Assembly (NCBI RefSeq): GCF_025200925.1
Contig: NZ_CP104174.1
Location: forward strand, 2,790,001 to 2,854,000
Origin: Bradyrhizobium sp. CB1015
GTDB lineage: Bacteria > Pseudomonadota > Alphaproteobacteria > Rhizobiales > Xanthobacteraceae
Length of the DNA: 64,000 nucleotides
Direction of reading: 5' to 3'
The translations under genes and the position numbers were made by a program. The notes beneath the pieces were generated by a model. That model had not been told where the DNA came from, ran no database searches, and saw only the letters and a program-made list of their open reading frames with translations. Each line of letters starts with the position of its first letter. Position 1 is the first letter of the stretch. Positions 27,547 through 36,251 of this stretch are shown one piece after another.

Positions 27547-28881
27547 TCAAGCGGCGAGGCGCGGCGCCTGCGCGACCGGCAATTGCATCCGCACGATCAG
27601 GCCATGCGGCGTGCGGTCGTGCAGCGAGAGCTCGCCGCCGTGGGCGAGCGCGATCGCTCGCGCGATCGACAGGCCGAGCCCGAAGCCGATGGACTCGTCC
27701 ATGGTGCGCGCGTCGTCGCCGCGCACGAACGGCTCCAGCATTTCCTGCTTGCGCGCATCCGAAATGCCGGGGCCGTCGTCCTCGACGTCGATGACGAGCC
27801 TGGTTTCCGAGACGTCGAGGCGGATCGTTACCTCGGCGCCGAAGCGCACCGCGTTCTCGACCAGGTTGGTGACGCCGCGATGCAGATCGTCGGGCCGCGC
27901 GGCGGCGGTCGCGGACGCCGGCCCGACATAGTGCACGACATGGCCCATGTCGCCGAACTGATCGGCGACGAGCTGCAGCGTGCTGGCGATGTCGACCAGC
28001 GTCACCGCCTCGACCTTGCGGTCGTCGCGCAGCAGCGACAGCACCGATTCCAGCATCGCGCGCATCTGGTCGAGATCCATCAGCATGCGCTTGCGGTTGC
28101 CCTCGTCCTCGATGAACTCGGCGCGCAGGCGCAGCCGCGTGATCGGCGTTCGCAAATCGTGGCTGATCGCGGCCAGCATCCGCGTGCGATCCGACATCAG
28201 CCGCGCGATCCGCTCGTGCATGCGGTTGAGCGCGCGCGCCACCGCGCGGATCTCCTCCGGGCCGCGCTCGGGCAGCGGCTCGGCGGTGCCGTCGAGGCTG
28301 AAATTCTCCGCCGCCTCGGCGAAGGACGACAGCGGCCTCGTCAGCGCGCCCGCCGCCCACAGGCCGAGCACGGTGACGCAGAAGAACGCGCTCATCAGCG
28401 CCATCAGCCAGGGCGCGCCCCAGAACCACGGCCGCGGGCCGCCATCGACATGACCCGCGATCACGGTGCCGTCGGGCAATTGCACGCCGATACGGGGCTC
28501 GATGCCGCCTGAAGCCAGCAGTCCGGTCTTGTAGGCGCGGCCGAGATGGCGGTGCATCGCGCGCAGATGCAGGCTGTCGCTCTCCGCGAGATTTGCCGTG
28601 CCGGGCGCCAGCATCTCGATGCCGAGGCCGGGGAAGGCGCGCGCGAGATCGGTGACGAGGTGCGGACGCTCGCTCGCCTCCGCCGCGCCGAGCAGCAGCG
28701 CGGCATCGGCCAGTTGATGCGCCCGGTCCGGCGACGCATCCGGGCGGTCCGGCCGGCTGATCAGGAAGGCCGTGGTGACGGCGAGATGAAGCGCCACTGT
28801 CGAGGCCAGCACCAGCGCGGCAATCTGCCCGCCGATGCCCTTGAGGTGGAAGAACGAGAACGGCTTCATCGTCGTCCCCAT
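27547..28881 (-). CDS. Sensor histidine kinase (HAMP, EnvZ-like)
   Basis: 444-residue inner-membrane kinase. TM1 (IAALVLASTVALHLAVTTAFLI) and TM2 (WLMALMSAFFCVTVLGLWAAGAL) enclose a periplasmic sensing region of about 110 residues. HAMP then leads to the H-box with His241 (AAISHDLRTPITRL). The catalytic ATPase has the N-box LVENAVRFG, G1 DDGPGIS and G2 GFGLGLSIARAIALAHGGEL. Its ATG overlaps the response-regulator stop by one base (TGATG), so the pair is translationally coupled. Ligand unknown. Confidence 0.93.
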   Translation of the reverse strand: MGTTMKPFSFFHLKGIGGQIAALVLASTVALHLAVTTAFLISRPDRPDASPDRAHQLADAALLLGAAEASERPHLVTDLARAFPGLGIEMLAPGTANLAESDSLHLRAMHRHLGRAYKTGLLASGGIEPRIGVQLPDGTVIAGHVDGGPRPWFWGAPWLMALMSAFFCVTVLGLWAAGALTRPLSSFAEAAENFSLDGTAEPLPERGPEEIRAVARALNRMHERIARLMSDRTRMLAAISHDLRTPITRLRLRAEFIEDEGNRKRMLMDLDQMRAMLESVLSLLRDDRKVEAVTLVDIASTLQLVADQFGDMGHVVHYVGPASATAAARPDDLHRGVTNLVENAVRFGAEVTIRLDVSETRLVIDVEDDGPGISDARKQEMLEPFVRGDDARTMDESIGFGLGLSIARAIALAHGGELSLHDRTPHGLIVRMQLPVAQAPRLAA

Positions 28882-29636
28882 CAGCTGCTCAGGGGCACAG
28901 CGACCGCCTCGGTGCTTGCGACTTCAGTCCTTGGTGTGAACAGGTAGCCGCCGGAGCGCACCGTCTTGATCAGGGTGGGATCGGCCGGATTGGGCTCGAT
29001 CTTGCGGCGGATGCGGCTGACCAGCACGTCGATGGAGCGCTCGAACGAGCCGGTGTTGCGCCCTTGCGTGAGGTCGAGCAGGCTGTCGCGCGACAGCACG
29101 CGGCCGGGCCGCTCGCAGAACGTGCGCAGCAGGTCGAACTCGGCGCTGGTCACCGCGACGCGCGCGCCTTCGGGATTGCGGAGCTCGCGCAGGCGCAGAT
29201 CGATGCGCCAGCCTTCGAAGGTGAGCGTGGAGGCACCTTCGACCGAGCTTGCCGCCTGCGCCGCCGCCTGGCGGCGCAGCACCGCGTTGATGCGGGCGAG
29301 CAACTCGCGGGGGTTGAACGGCTTCGGCAGATAATCGTCCGCGCCCATCTCGAGGCCGACGATGCGGTCGACGTCCTCGCCGCGCGCGGTCAGCATGATG
29401 ATCGGCGTCTGCTTTTCGGCGCGCACCTTGCGGCACAGGGTGAGGCCGTCCTCGCCGGGCAGCATGACGTCGAGGATGATGAGGTCGACGCGGTGATCGG
29501 CCATGGCGCGCGACATCTCGCGGCCGTCGGCGACGGCAGTGACGTTGCAGGCGTTGTTGCGCAGGTATTTCGCAATCAGCGTCCGGGTCTCGCGGTCGTC
29601 CTCGACGACCAGGATGTTGGGATTGGGAACGGCCAT
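28881..29636 (-). CDS. OmpR-family response regulator
   Basis: 251 residues. Receiver domain: acidic pocket VEDD, phosphoacceptor Asp56 (ILDVMLPGEDG) and Lys105 (DYLPKPF). The C-terminal winged-helix DNA-binding domain ends in RSIDVLVSRIRRKIEPNPADPTLIKTVRSGGYLFTP. The frame is open to 30254, but MAVPNPNILVVEDD at 29636 is the true start. Partner of the downstream histidine kinase. It resembles OmpR of the alphaproteobacterial FeuP/ChvI-like group, without a firm assignment. Confidence 0.94.
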   Translation of the reverse strand: MAVPNPNILVVEDDRETRTLIAKYLRNNACNVTAVADGREMSRAMADHRVDLIILDVMLPGEDGLTLCRKVRAEKQTPIIMLTARGEDVDRIVGLEMGADDYLPKPFNPRELLARINAVLRRQAAAQAASSVEGASTLTFEGWRIDLRLRELRNPEGARVAVTSAEFDLLRTFCERPGRVLSRDSLLDLTQGRNTGSFERSIDVLVSRIRRKIEPNPADPTLIKTVRSGGYLFTPRTEVASTEAVAVPLSS

Positions 29637-29816
29637 GCGCTTTGTTTGTCCAAAATTCGGGCCAAATGGCGAAGATTTTTGTTTCGGATTGTTTCTGGCC
29701 GGCTGCCCGCAACGGACGGCAATCGAGCGGGCATGGAGCGGCAAGATCTCGTTAAGCGCGTCAACCCTACCGTGGCGCCGTTCGCCACGAAACCCGCAAG
29801 AACCCACGGAGCCATC

Positions 29817-30357
29817 ATGACCTCGATTTCGGCGGCCTCCGCCGGCAGTCATCAATCGCTGCTGCAGCGGCTGCAGCAGCAATTGCAATCGCAAGTTTCC
29901 GCCGGCGCGATCTCGTCGTCGGATCAGTCCGCGCTGTCGACGGCGCTGACCGACATCGATAAGGCGCTCCAGCAGAGCCGGACGAGCGACCAGTCGAGCG
30001 GCACGCGTCCATCCAAGGAGGCGATGCAGTCGAAGCTCGACGACCTCATCTCGAAGGAAGTCTCGAACGGGACGCTGACCTCCGAGCAGGCCGAGGAGCT
30101 GAAAAGCGTGTTTCAGTCCACCTTCGCGAGCGGTCCCGACGGCCGCGGGCGATCCGTCGCCGGACGACAATTCGTCGGATTCGTCGACGACCGACTCGTC
30201 CGGCAGCGCGTCGGCCGACGCGACAACCAAGGATATCCTCCAGCAATTCCTCAAGGCGCTCCAGCAATCGCAATCGTCGGCATCCTCCTATGGTGCCAAT
30301 GGCAGCTCAACCGGCAATTCGAGCCTCTCCGCACTTCTGATCGATTACAAGAGCTGA
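29817..30357 (+). pseudogene. Ser/Gln-rich hypothetical protein, frameshifted
   Basis: Starts MTSISAASAGSHQSLLQRLQQQ and reads QAEELKSVFQSTFASGPDGRG. At about 30143-30147 (CGCGGGCG) the reading frame must move by one base: with one G fewer it continues DPSPDDNSSDSSTTDSSGS, then TKDILQQFLKALQQSQS and ends LSALLIDYKS at the TGA at 30355. This would give about 179 residues, low complexity, helical and Ser-rich, without a signal peptide. The lesion sits in a G-run, so sequencing error is possible. Function unknown; the EF-hand-like or secreted possibilities are unsupported. Confidence 0.78.
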
Positions 30358-30570
30358 CTTCGGCGACGCCAGGCCGGCGCGGTCCTCGCCGCGATCAAGC
30401 TCCACCAGGGTGAGCGTCGGCGGGGAACAGTGCATCGCAAAATGTTCCGGAGTCACGCAGGAACCGTAGGAACGGTTCGCGCATGGCGCGACGAAATTGC
30501 GGCACGCACGGAACTGTGCTTGCTCAACGCTGTTTTCTCCGCACGAGTTTCTTTGAAGGAGAGGACCACA

Positions 30571-31101
30571 ATGTTGATGAAATCGATCGTCACCGGCCTC
30601 GCCGGTACCGCGCTGCTTGCGACCGTCGCATTCGCGCAAACGCCGCCCGCGACCACCGACAAGGCGGCCCCTGCGGCCACCGCCACGACGACGAGCGCGC
30701 ACGATCAGTGGCGCATCTCGAAAATGTCGGGCGTGAAGGTGTATAACGAGGCCAACGAGAACATCGGCTCGATCAACGACCTCTTGATGGACAAGAGCGG
30801 TAACGTCAAGATCGCCGTGATCGGCGTCGGCGGCTTCCTCGGCATGGGCGAGCACCTAGTTGCGGTGCCCTACGAGAAGCTGAAGTTCGTCAACGAGCCC
30901 GTCGCCTACAGCGGCACGGCGGCCACCAACCCGCCCGGCCGGCCGGCCTCGACCACGACGACTGGCGCAGCGACCGGAACCGACAGGCCCGCCGCGACCG
31001 CGACGACGTCGTCCTCGTCGAAGTGGTACCCGGATCACGCGGTGTTCAACGCGAGCAAGGACGAGCTGAAGAACATGCCCGAGTTCAAGTACTCGGAGTA
31101 A
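30571..31101 (+). CDS. Secreted PRC-barrel domain protein
   Basis: 176 residues. Signal peptide MLMKSIVTGLAGTALLATVAFA, a Thr/Ala-rich linker, then a PRC-barrel: WRISKMSGVKVYNEANENIGSINDLLMDKSGNVKIAVIGVGGFLGMGEHLVAVPYEKLKFV. A Thr/Ala-rich segment and DHAVFNASKDELKNMPEFKYSE close it. PRC-barrel proteins of this class sit in the periplasm and are often stress-linked. A GAAGGAGAGG ribosome-binding site precedes the ATG at 30571; the frame extends upstream to 30430 without support. Confidence 0.87.
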   Translation: MLMKSIVTGLAGTALLATVAFAQTPPATTDKAAPAATATTTSAHDQWRISKMSGVKVYNEANENIGSINDLLMDKSGNVKIAVIGVGGFLGMGEHLVAVPYEKLKFVNEPVAYSGTAATNPPGRPASTTTTGAATGTDRPAATATTSSSSKWYPDHAVFNASKDELKNMPEFKYSE

Positions 31102-31175
31102 CACGGCTCGCGTAATTGCCTGAACGAAGCGCGCCTGGTTTTCACCGGGCGCGCTGTCGTGTCTTCGTCTTTCCG

Positions 31176-31295
31176 CGTCATTGCGAGGAGCTCTTGCGAC
31201 GAAGCAATCCGGAGCTATCTCCGCGGATGCCTTTCTGGTTTGCTTCCGCCTTCGCCGAGGCTTCGGCGGACCAGTCGCTGCGCTCGCCATGACGG
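31176..31295. repeat. REP-like element, copy of the 17.6 kb repeat
   Basis: Opens CGTCATTGCGAGGAGCTCTT, as at 17578, and ends CTCGCCATGACGG. The inner part has diverged. Lies between the PRC-barrel gene and the convergent ABC permease gene. Confidence 0.7.
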
Positions 31296-31311
31296 AAATT
31301 TGCGCCGGCAA

Positions 31312-32139
31312 TCAGCCTCCGCCCTTGAGCCGTTCATTGCGCCGGCGCAGGGCTTCGAGGGTGGCAAGCAGGATGACCGAGATTGTGGTCAAAATCACCG
31401 CCGCTGCCGTGATGGTGGGGCTGATGTTCTCGCGGATGCCGCTGAACATCTCGCGCGGCAGGGTGCGCTGCTCGGGACCCGCCATGAACAGCACGATCAC
31501 CACCTCGTCGAAGCTGGTCGCGAAGGCGAACAGCGCACCTGAGGCGAGGCCGGGCAGGATCAGCGGCAGGATCACGCGACAGAATGCTTGAAGCGGCGAG
31601 GCGCCGAGTGAGGCGGCGGCGCGTGCCAGATTGGTGTCGAAGCTCTGCAGCGTCGCACCCACCGTGATCACCACGAAGGGTGTCGCCAGCGCGGTGTGAG
31701 CCAGGATCAGCCCGAGATAGCTGGCGGTAAGGCCAATCGGCGCGAAGAAGAAGTACAGGCCGACCGCGGTGATGACCCCGGGCACGACCACCGGCGACAG
31801 CACGAAGGCCAGCACGAGCGGCTTGAACCGGCTCTTCCACTGCGCCAGCCCCAGCGCGGCCATCGTGCCGAGGACCATGGACAACAGCGTCGAGGCGACG
31901 CCGATGATCATGCTGTTCTTGAGCGAGTTCATCCAGCGCGGCGAATTGATGAAGTCGTCGTACCAACGCAAGGAAAGGCCCGGCAGCGGATAGGTGAGGT
32001 ACGAGCCCGAGCTGAACGACAGCGGCATGATCGCAAGGATCGGCGCGATCAGGAAGATGAACACCAGCGTGGAGACAACGATGGTCGCGGTCCACGCGAT
32101 GCGCTGGCTGGGCGTGCGCAAGGAGGAATTGTCGCTCAA
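31312..32139 (-). CDS. ABC transporter permease (PotC-like)
   Basis: About 275 residues, six TM helices, with a BPD_transp_1 EAA loop (ASLGASPLQAFCRVILPLILPG). It is the PotC-type inner-membrane subunit of a polyamine-type importer. The best start is the TTG at 32139, which overlaps the preceding permease stop (TTGA) after a good GGGAGG; the frame extends to 32250 but would overlap the upstream gene by 115 bases. Last gene of the importer operon. Confidence 0.88.
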   Translation of the reverse strand: MSDNSSLRTPSQRIAWTATIVVSTLVFIFLIAPILAIMPLSFSSGSYLTYPLPGLSLRWYDDFINSPRWMNSLKNSMIIGVASTLLSMVLGTMAALGLAQWKSRFKPLVLAFVLSPVVVPGVITAVGLYFFFAPIGLTASYLGLILAHTALATPFVVITVGATLQSFDTNLARAAASLGASPLQAFCRVILPLILPGLASGALFAFATSFDEVVIVLFMAGPEQRTLPREMFSGIRENISPTITAAAVILTTISVILLATLEALRRRNERLKGGG

Positions 32140-33398
32140 TTCTTCATTCCTCCCGTGACCTGCTGGCCCTGCACCAGCTTGCCGTAGACGAGAGCGAGCA
32201 GAACGGTGGCCAGCAGCAGCACCGCGCCCAGCGCCGAAGCAAGGCCCCAATTGGCCGTCTCGGTCGTGTAGAGCGCGATGAAGTAGCTGATCATCTGGTC
32301 GGCGGCGCCGCCGACGAGGGCCGGGGTGATGTAGTAGCCGAGCGCCAGGATGAAGACGAGCAGGCTTCCCGCGCCGATGCCGGGCAGGGTCTGCGGCAGG
32401 TAGATCCGCAGGAAGGCGGTGAGGGGTGGCGCACCGAGCGAGGCGGCGGCACGCATGTAAGCAGGCGAGATCGCCTTCATGCTGCTGTACAGCGGCAGGA
32501 TCATGAAAGGCAGCAGAACGTGGGTCATGGCGACGCAGACGCCGAAGCGGTTGTAGATCAGGCGGAGCGGCTCGTCGATGATGCCAAGCCAGTGCAGGCT
32601 GTCGTTGACGACGCCCTTGCTCTGCAACAGGACGATCCAGGCGCAGGTGCGAACCAGGAGCGACGTCCAGAACGGCAGCAGCACGAAGATCATCAGCAAG
32701 TTCGACCGGCCAGGTGGCAGCGTCGCCAAGAGGTAAGCGACCGGGAAACCGAGGATCAGGCAGAGGGCCGTGACACCGAGGCTGATGAGGAAGGTGCGGA
32801 CGAAAATGTCGCGGTAGATGGCCTGATCCGGTGAGGCGGCGACGATCGCACCGTCCGCGTTTCGCGTCAGGTCGAGCGCGGCGAGCAGGTAGAAGCCGGT
32901 GATCGGGCCGCTCGCGTCCTTGATCGTGGTCCAGGTGGCGCGTTCGCGCCAGGCGGGGTTGATCTTGCCCAGCGTCTCCTTGGCCGCACCAGGCTCCGGC
33001 ATGGCCTTCAGGTTGCGCGCCGTGCTGGTCAGGATGGTGCGGAAGCCGTTGAGCGCGTAATTGAGCCGCTTGGCCGCAATCGCGATGGTGCCGGCGGCGC
33101 GCGCCGCCAGGATGTCGCTTGCCAGCGCCGCATAGGCCTTTTCATCCGGCAGGTCCTTGCCGTCCCAGCTGGCAAGAGCAGCTGTTGTTTGCGGCAGGAC
33201 CTGACGCACCTCCCAGTCCTCGACCGAGCGCCACAGCATGCCGGCGATGGGACCTGCGAAGGTGAAGAGCAGAAACAGCAGAAGCGGCAGGACCAGCGCC
33301 AATGCCTTGACCTGGCGTGTCCGCTCAGCGCGCCTCAATCGGCGCTTGAGCGGGATCTCGGTCGATGCAGTGGCGCCGGTTGGGGACGCTGCCGTCAT
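32136..33398 (-). CDS. ABC transporter permease (PotB-like)
   Basis: 420 residues, longer than E. coli PotB (about 275) because of a roughly 130-residue soluble insert between TM1 (ALALVLPLLLFLLFTFAG) and TM2 (RTFLISLGVTALCLILGFPVAYLLATL). The EAA loop is AASLGAPPLTAFLRIYLPQTLPGIGAG. The insert is helical (DEKAYAALASDILAARAAG) and probably periplasmic. Long PotB-like permeases like this occur in rhizobia. A family A repeat lies upstream between it and the binding-protein gene. Confidence 0.88.
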   Translation of the reverse strand: MTAASPTGATASTEIPLKRRLRRAERTRQVKALALVLPLLLFLLFTFAGPIAGMLWRSVEDWEVRQVLPQTTAALASWDGKDLPDEKAYAALASDILAARAAGTIAIAAKRLNYALNGFRTILTSTARNLKAMPEPGAAKETLGKINPAWRERATWTTIKDASGPITGFYLLAALDLTRNADGAIVAASPDQAIYRDIFVRTFLISLGVTALCLILGFPVAYLLATLPPGRSNLLMIFVLLPFWTSLLVRTCAWIVLLQSKGVVNDSLHWLGIIDEPLRLIYNRFGVCVAMTHVLLPFMILPLYSSMKAISPAYMRAAASLGAPPLTAFLRIYLPQTLPGIGAGSLLVFILALGYYITPALVGGAADQMISYFIALYTTETANWGLASALGAVLLLATVLLALVYGKLVQGQQVTGGMKN

Positions 33399-33452
33399 GG
33401 CATGAGCCTCTTTGGCCGGACGTGCATTTCAGCTTGGGAACAGTCTGAGCAA

Positions 33453-33589
33453 GCGCCTCGTCCTTCGAGACGACCGCTTCGCGGTCTCCTCAGGATGAGG
33501 CTTATCGACAGCCGTGCCTGTGAAACACTCGCCTCGCACTCCGTCCTCATCCTGAGGAGCCCGCCGAAGGCGGGCGTCTCGAAGGATGG
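33453..33589. repeat. Dispersed two-hairpin repeat (family A) inside the importer operon
   Basis: CGCCTCGTCCTTCGAGACG ... CTCCTCAGGATGAGG, a spacer, then GTCCTCATCCTGAGGAGCCC ... GGGCGTCTCGAAGGATG. Same order and orientation as the copies that flank the GIY-YIG gene (41062-41200, 41489-41645). Confidence 0.82.
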
Positions 33590-33639
33590 CCGCAACGTCA
33601 CTGCGTTCAATGCGCGCCGCACGTCGGTCGAGTCGCGAT

Positions 33640-34689
33640 CTATTTCGCGGCCCATTTGTTGAAGCGCTCGGTCAGGCGGTCGATGTTCTCGAGCCAGAAG
33701 GCAACGTTGATCTCGACCGCGTTCTTGATGTTGTCAGGCGCGGTCGGCAGGTCCTTCAGGACGGCGGGCGCGAGCCGGCCGGCGGCGTCCTTGTTCGAAG
33801 TGCCGTAAGCAATGTTCTCCGACAGCTTGGACTGGTTCTCCGCCTTGCCGACGAAGTCCAGGAACTTGTAGGCCGCGTCCTTGTTCGGGCTCCCCTTCAG
33901 GATGACCCAGCTGTCGAGCGTGAACAGCGCGCCGTCCCACACCATGCCAAAGTTCTTCTTCTCGTTCTTGTTCGCGGTGTCGATGCGGCCATTGTAGACC
34001 GAGGTCATCGCCACCTCGCCGGAGGCGAGCAATTGCGGCGGCTGCGCGCCGGCCTTCCACCAGACGAGGTCGCCCTTGATCGTGTCGAGCTTCTTGAAGG
34101 CGCGCTCGATGCCTTCGTCGGTCGCCAGCACCTTGTAGACGTCCTTCGGCGCGACGCCGTCGGCCATGAGGGCGATCTCCAGCGTGGTCTTCGGACCCTG
34201 ACGCAGGGCGCGCTTGCCCGGAATCTTCTTGGTGTCGAAGAAATCGGCCCAGCCTTTCGGGGCCTCCTTCAGCTTGTCCTTGTCGTAGCCGAGCACGAAA
34301 TCGTAGAGGATGGCGCCGACGCCGCAAGGATTGACCGCCGGCGGGATATAGGCTGCCTCGCCGCCGATCTTGGAATAGTCGAGCTTCTCGAACAGGCCTT
34401 CCTCGCAGCCGACCGCGAGCTCGTCGCTCTCGACCTGGACGACGTCCCAGGTGGCGGCACCGCCCTGGACCTTGGCGCGCAACACGCCGACGCCGCCGTC
34501 CCAGGATTCGTCGTTCATCGCGATGCCTGAAGCTTTCTTGAACGGCTCGAAATAGACCTTCTTCTGGGCCTCCTGATACGCGCCGCCCCACGAGACGACG
34601 GTGAGGTCACGCGCCTCTGCGACATTGGCCAGCGCAGCACTGGCGCCCAGTGCCGCGGCGAAACCCAGAGCAATCTTGCGCTTCAGCAT
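33640..34689 (-). CDS. ABC transporter substrate-binding protein (PotD-like)
   Basis: 349 residues. Signal peptide MLKRKIALGFAAALGASAALANVAEA, then a periplasmic binding protein of the spermidine/putrescine class: LTVVSWGGAYQEAQKKVYF, TWDVVQVES, GWADFFDTKKIPGKRAL, and SVYNGRIDTANK. Likely binds a polyamine or related cation; the residue set does not distinguish among them. Its operon order is ATPase, binding protein, permease, permease. Confidence 0.88.
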   Translation of the reverse strand: MLKRKIALGFAAALGASAALANVAEARDLTVVSWGGAYQEAQKKVYFEPFKKASGIAMNDESWDGGVGVLRAKVQGGAATWDVVQVESDELAVGCEEGLFEKLDYSKIGGEAAYIPPAVNPCGVGAILYDFVLGYDKDKLKEAPKGWADFFDTKKIPGKRALRQGPKTTLEIALMADGVAPKDVYKVLATDEGIERAFKKLDTIKGDLVWWKAGAQPPQLLASGEVAMTSVYNGRIDTANKNEKKNFGMVWDGALFTLDSWVILKGSPNKDAAYKFLDFVGKAENQSKLSENIAYGTSNKDAAGRLAPAVLKDLPTAPDNIKNAVEINVAFWLENIDRLTERFNKWAAK

Positions 34690-34754
34690 GGTCTTCGTTC
34701 CTTCTTCATGTGAGTTGCGGTGACATCGATTGTTTCGGCTTCGCCGCCGGTAGA

Positions 34755-35924
34755 TCAGACGGGATCGAGGGCGAGGCAGTCCTCCGGGCGGAAGGTGATG
34801 AACACGCTTTCGCCAGGTCTTAGGCTGCCAGGTCTTAGGCTGCCAAGTCCTGGGCTGCCAAGTCCTGGGCTGCCATGTCTCAGGCTGTCATGCGCTCCCG
34901 GCTGAAGCTTGACCATGAACTCGGCGTTGCCGGCGACGTCGAGCACGGCCAGCGCGTGGTCGCCGAGATAGATGGTGTTCTGGACCGTCGCCGGCAGCCG
35001 GTTCGGTCCCTCACTGGAATTGCCATTGGCGATGATTGCGACACGCTCCGGCCGCACCGACAGGGAGGTCGATGCGCCCGCGCCTGACACGTTGACCGCC
35101 CGTGCTGTCACGGTGCCGCCACCGGCCAGCGCGACGCTGCAATAGTCCTTGTCGATCGTCTCGACGGTGCCCGCCAGCACATTGTTCTCGCCGATGAAGT
35201 GCGCAACGAAGCTGTTCACCGGATGCTCGTACAGCGCGTCGGGCCGGTCGATCTGCTGCACGATGCCGTCGTTGAAGACGGCGATGCGGTCCGACATGGT
35301 GAGCGCTTCGCTCTGGTCGTGGGTGACGTAGACGATCGTGATGCCCATCGTCTCGTGCAGCTGCTTGATCTCCAGCTGCATCTGCTCCCGCAGGCGCTTG
35401 TCCAGCGCGCCCAGGGGCTCGTCCATCAGCACGAGCTGCGGATTGAAGACCAGTGCGCGGGCCAGCGCCACGCGCTGCTGCTGACCGCCGGACAGCTGCC
35501 CGGGCCGCCGGTGCGCTAGGCTTTCCATCTTGATCATGCGCAGCGCCGCGTTGACGCGCTCCTGCGTTTCCGCCTTGCTCGACTTGCGAACCGACAGCGG
35601 GAAGGCGATGTTTTCCGCGATCGTCAGGTGCGGAAACAGCGCGTAGTTCTGGAACACCATGCCGATGTCGCGCCTGTGCGGCGGCACGTTCTTGATCGGC
35701 CGGTCCGCGAGGTAGATCTCGCCATGGGTCGGCACCTCGAAGCCGGCCAGCATCATCAGCGTCGTCGTCTTGCCCGAGCCCGACGGGCCGAGCAGGGTGA
35801 CGAACTCGCCCTTCCTGATGTCGAGATCGAGGTTCTTCACCACGAGATGCTCGCCATCATAGGTCTTCTGAATGCCGGAAAAACGCACCAGCGCCGGCGC
35901 AGGTGTGACCATGCCGGCTTCCAT
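34755..35924 (-). CDS. ABC transporter ATP-binding protein (PotA-like) with an internal minisatellite
   Basis: 389 residues. Walker A GPSGSGKTT, Q-loop VFQNYALFPHLT, signature LSGGQQQRVALARAL, Walker B LVLMDEPLGALD and H-loop THDQSEALTMSD are all present. The C-terminal TOBE domain contains an in-frame five-unit repeat of five residues (variants of S-P-G-L-G, S-L-R-P-G). The start at 35924 (MEAGMVTPAPALVRF) is chosen; the frame runs back to 36062 through a repeat element. First gene of the importer operon. Confidence 0.92.
   Translation of the reverse strand: MEAGMVTPAPALVRFSGIQKTYDGEHLVVKNLDLDIRKGEFVTLLGPSGSGKTTTLMMLAGFEVPTHGEIYLADRPIKNVPPHRRDIGMVFQNYALFPHLTIAENIAFPLSVRKSSKAETQERVNAALRMIKMESLAHRRPGQLSGGQQQRVALARALVFNPQLVLMDEPLGALDKRLREQMQLEIKQLHETMGITIVYVTHDQSEALTMSDRIAVFNDGIVQQIDRPDALYEHPVNSFVAHFIGENNVLAGTVETIDKDYCSVALAGGGTVTARAVNVSGAGASTSLSVRPERVAIIANGNSSEGPNRLPATVQNTIYLGDHALAVLDVAGNAEFMVKLQPGAHDSLRHGSPGLGSPGLGSLRPGSLRPGESVFITFRPEDCLALDPV
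34813..34887. repeat. 15-bp tandem repeat, five copies, in the PotA-like gene
   Basis: Units on the plus strand begin CCAGGTCTTAGGCTG (twice exact), then CCAAGTCCTGGGCTG (twice exact), then CCATGTCTCAGGCTG. Each unit is 15 bases, so copy-number change keeps the frame. Lies in the C-terminal TOBE region. Confidence 0.9.
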
Positions 35925-36025
35925 GTTGTCCTCGCGGTGTCCCCTACAATGCCGTGCGAGATTAGCATCCTGCAGCGAGAATGCCAGCGGCGCAAGCGAC
36001 GAGGACGTGTGCGGGTCCGTTGAGT

Positions 36026-36234
36026 AGGGACGATCGCTTATGAAAGCTTTCCCTGCGGCCATCCTTCGAGACGCCCACCTTGGGCGGGCTCCTCAAGGAT
36101 GAGGATGGAGTGCGTGGCTGCAGTTTCAAAGGGCACTGACGCCGAATAGCCTCATTCTGAGGTGGCGCGCAAGCGCCGTCTCGAAGGACGAGGCGTGCGC
36201 GCAGGCCGCGCAACAAGTCAAATGTGATAACCCT
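36026..36234. mobile_element. MITE-like composite repeat (full-length family A, degraded ends)
   Basis: Aligns end to end with the element at 53461-53667: AGGG-TATGAAAGC-TTTCCC at one end, then CATCCTTCGAGACGCCC ... CTCCTCAAGGATGAG, CTCATTCTGAGG ... GTCTCGAAGGACGAGGCG, and ACAAGTCAAATGTGATAACCC at the other. The terminal inverted repeat is decayed here. Most of the 35925-36251 gap is this element. Confidence 0.72.
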
Positions 36235-36251
36235 GCGGTGAGTGGGACGCG

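Noticed and set aside
28881..30254. Response regulator starting at 30254 with 206 extra residues
   Set aside because: The extension is Arg/Leu-rich without domain character and overlaps the Ser/Gln-rich gene; the receiver domain begins properly at 29636.
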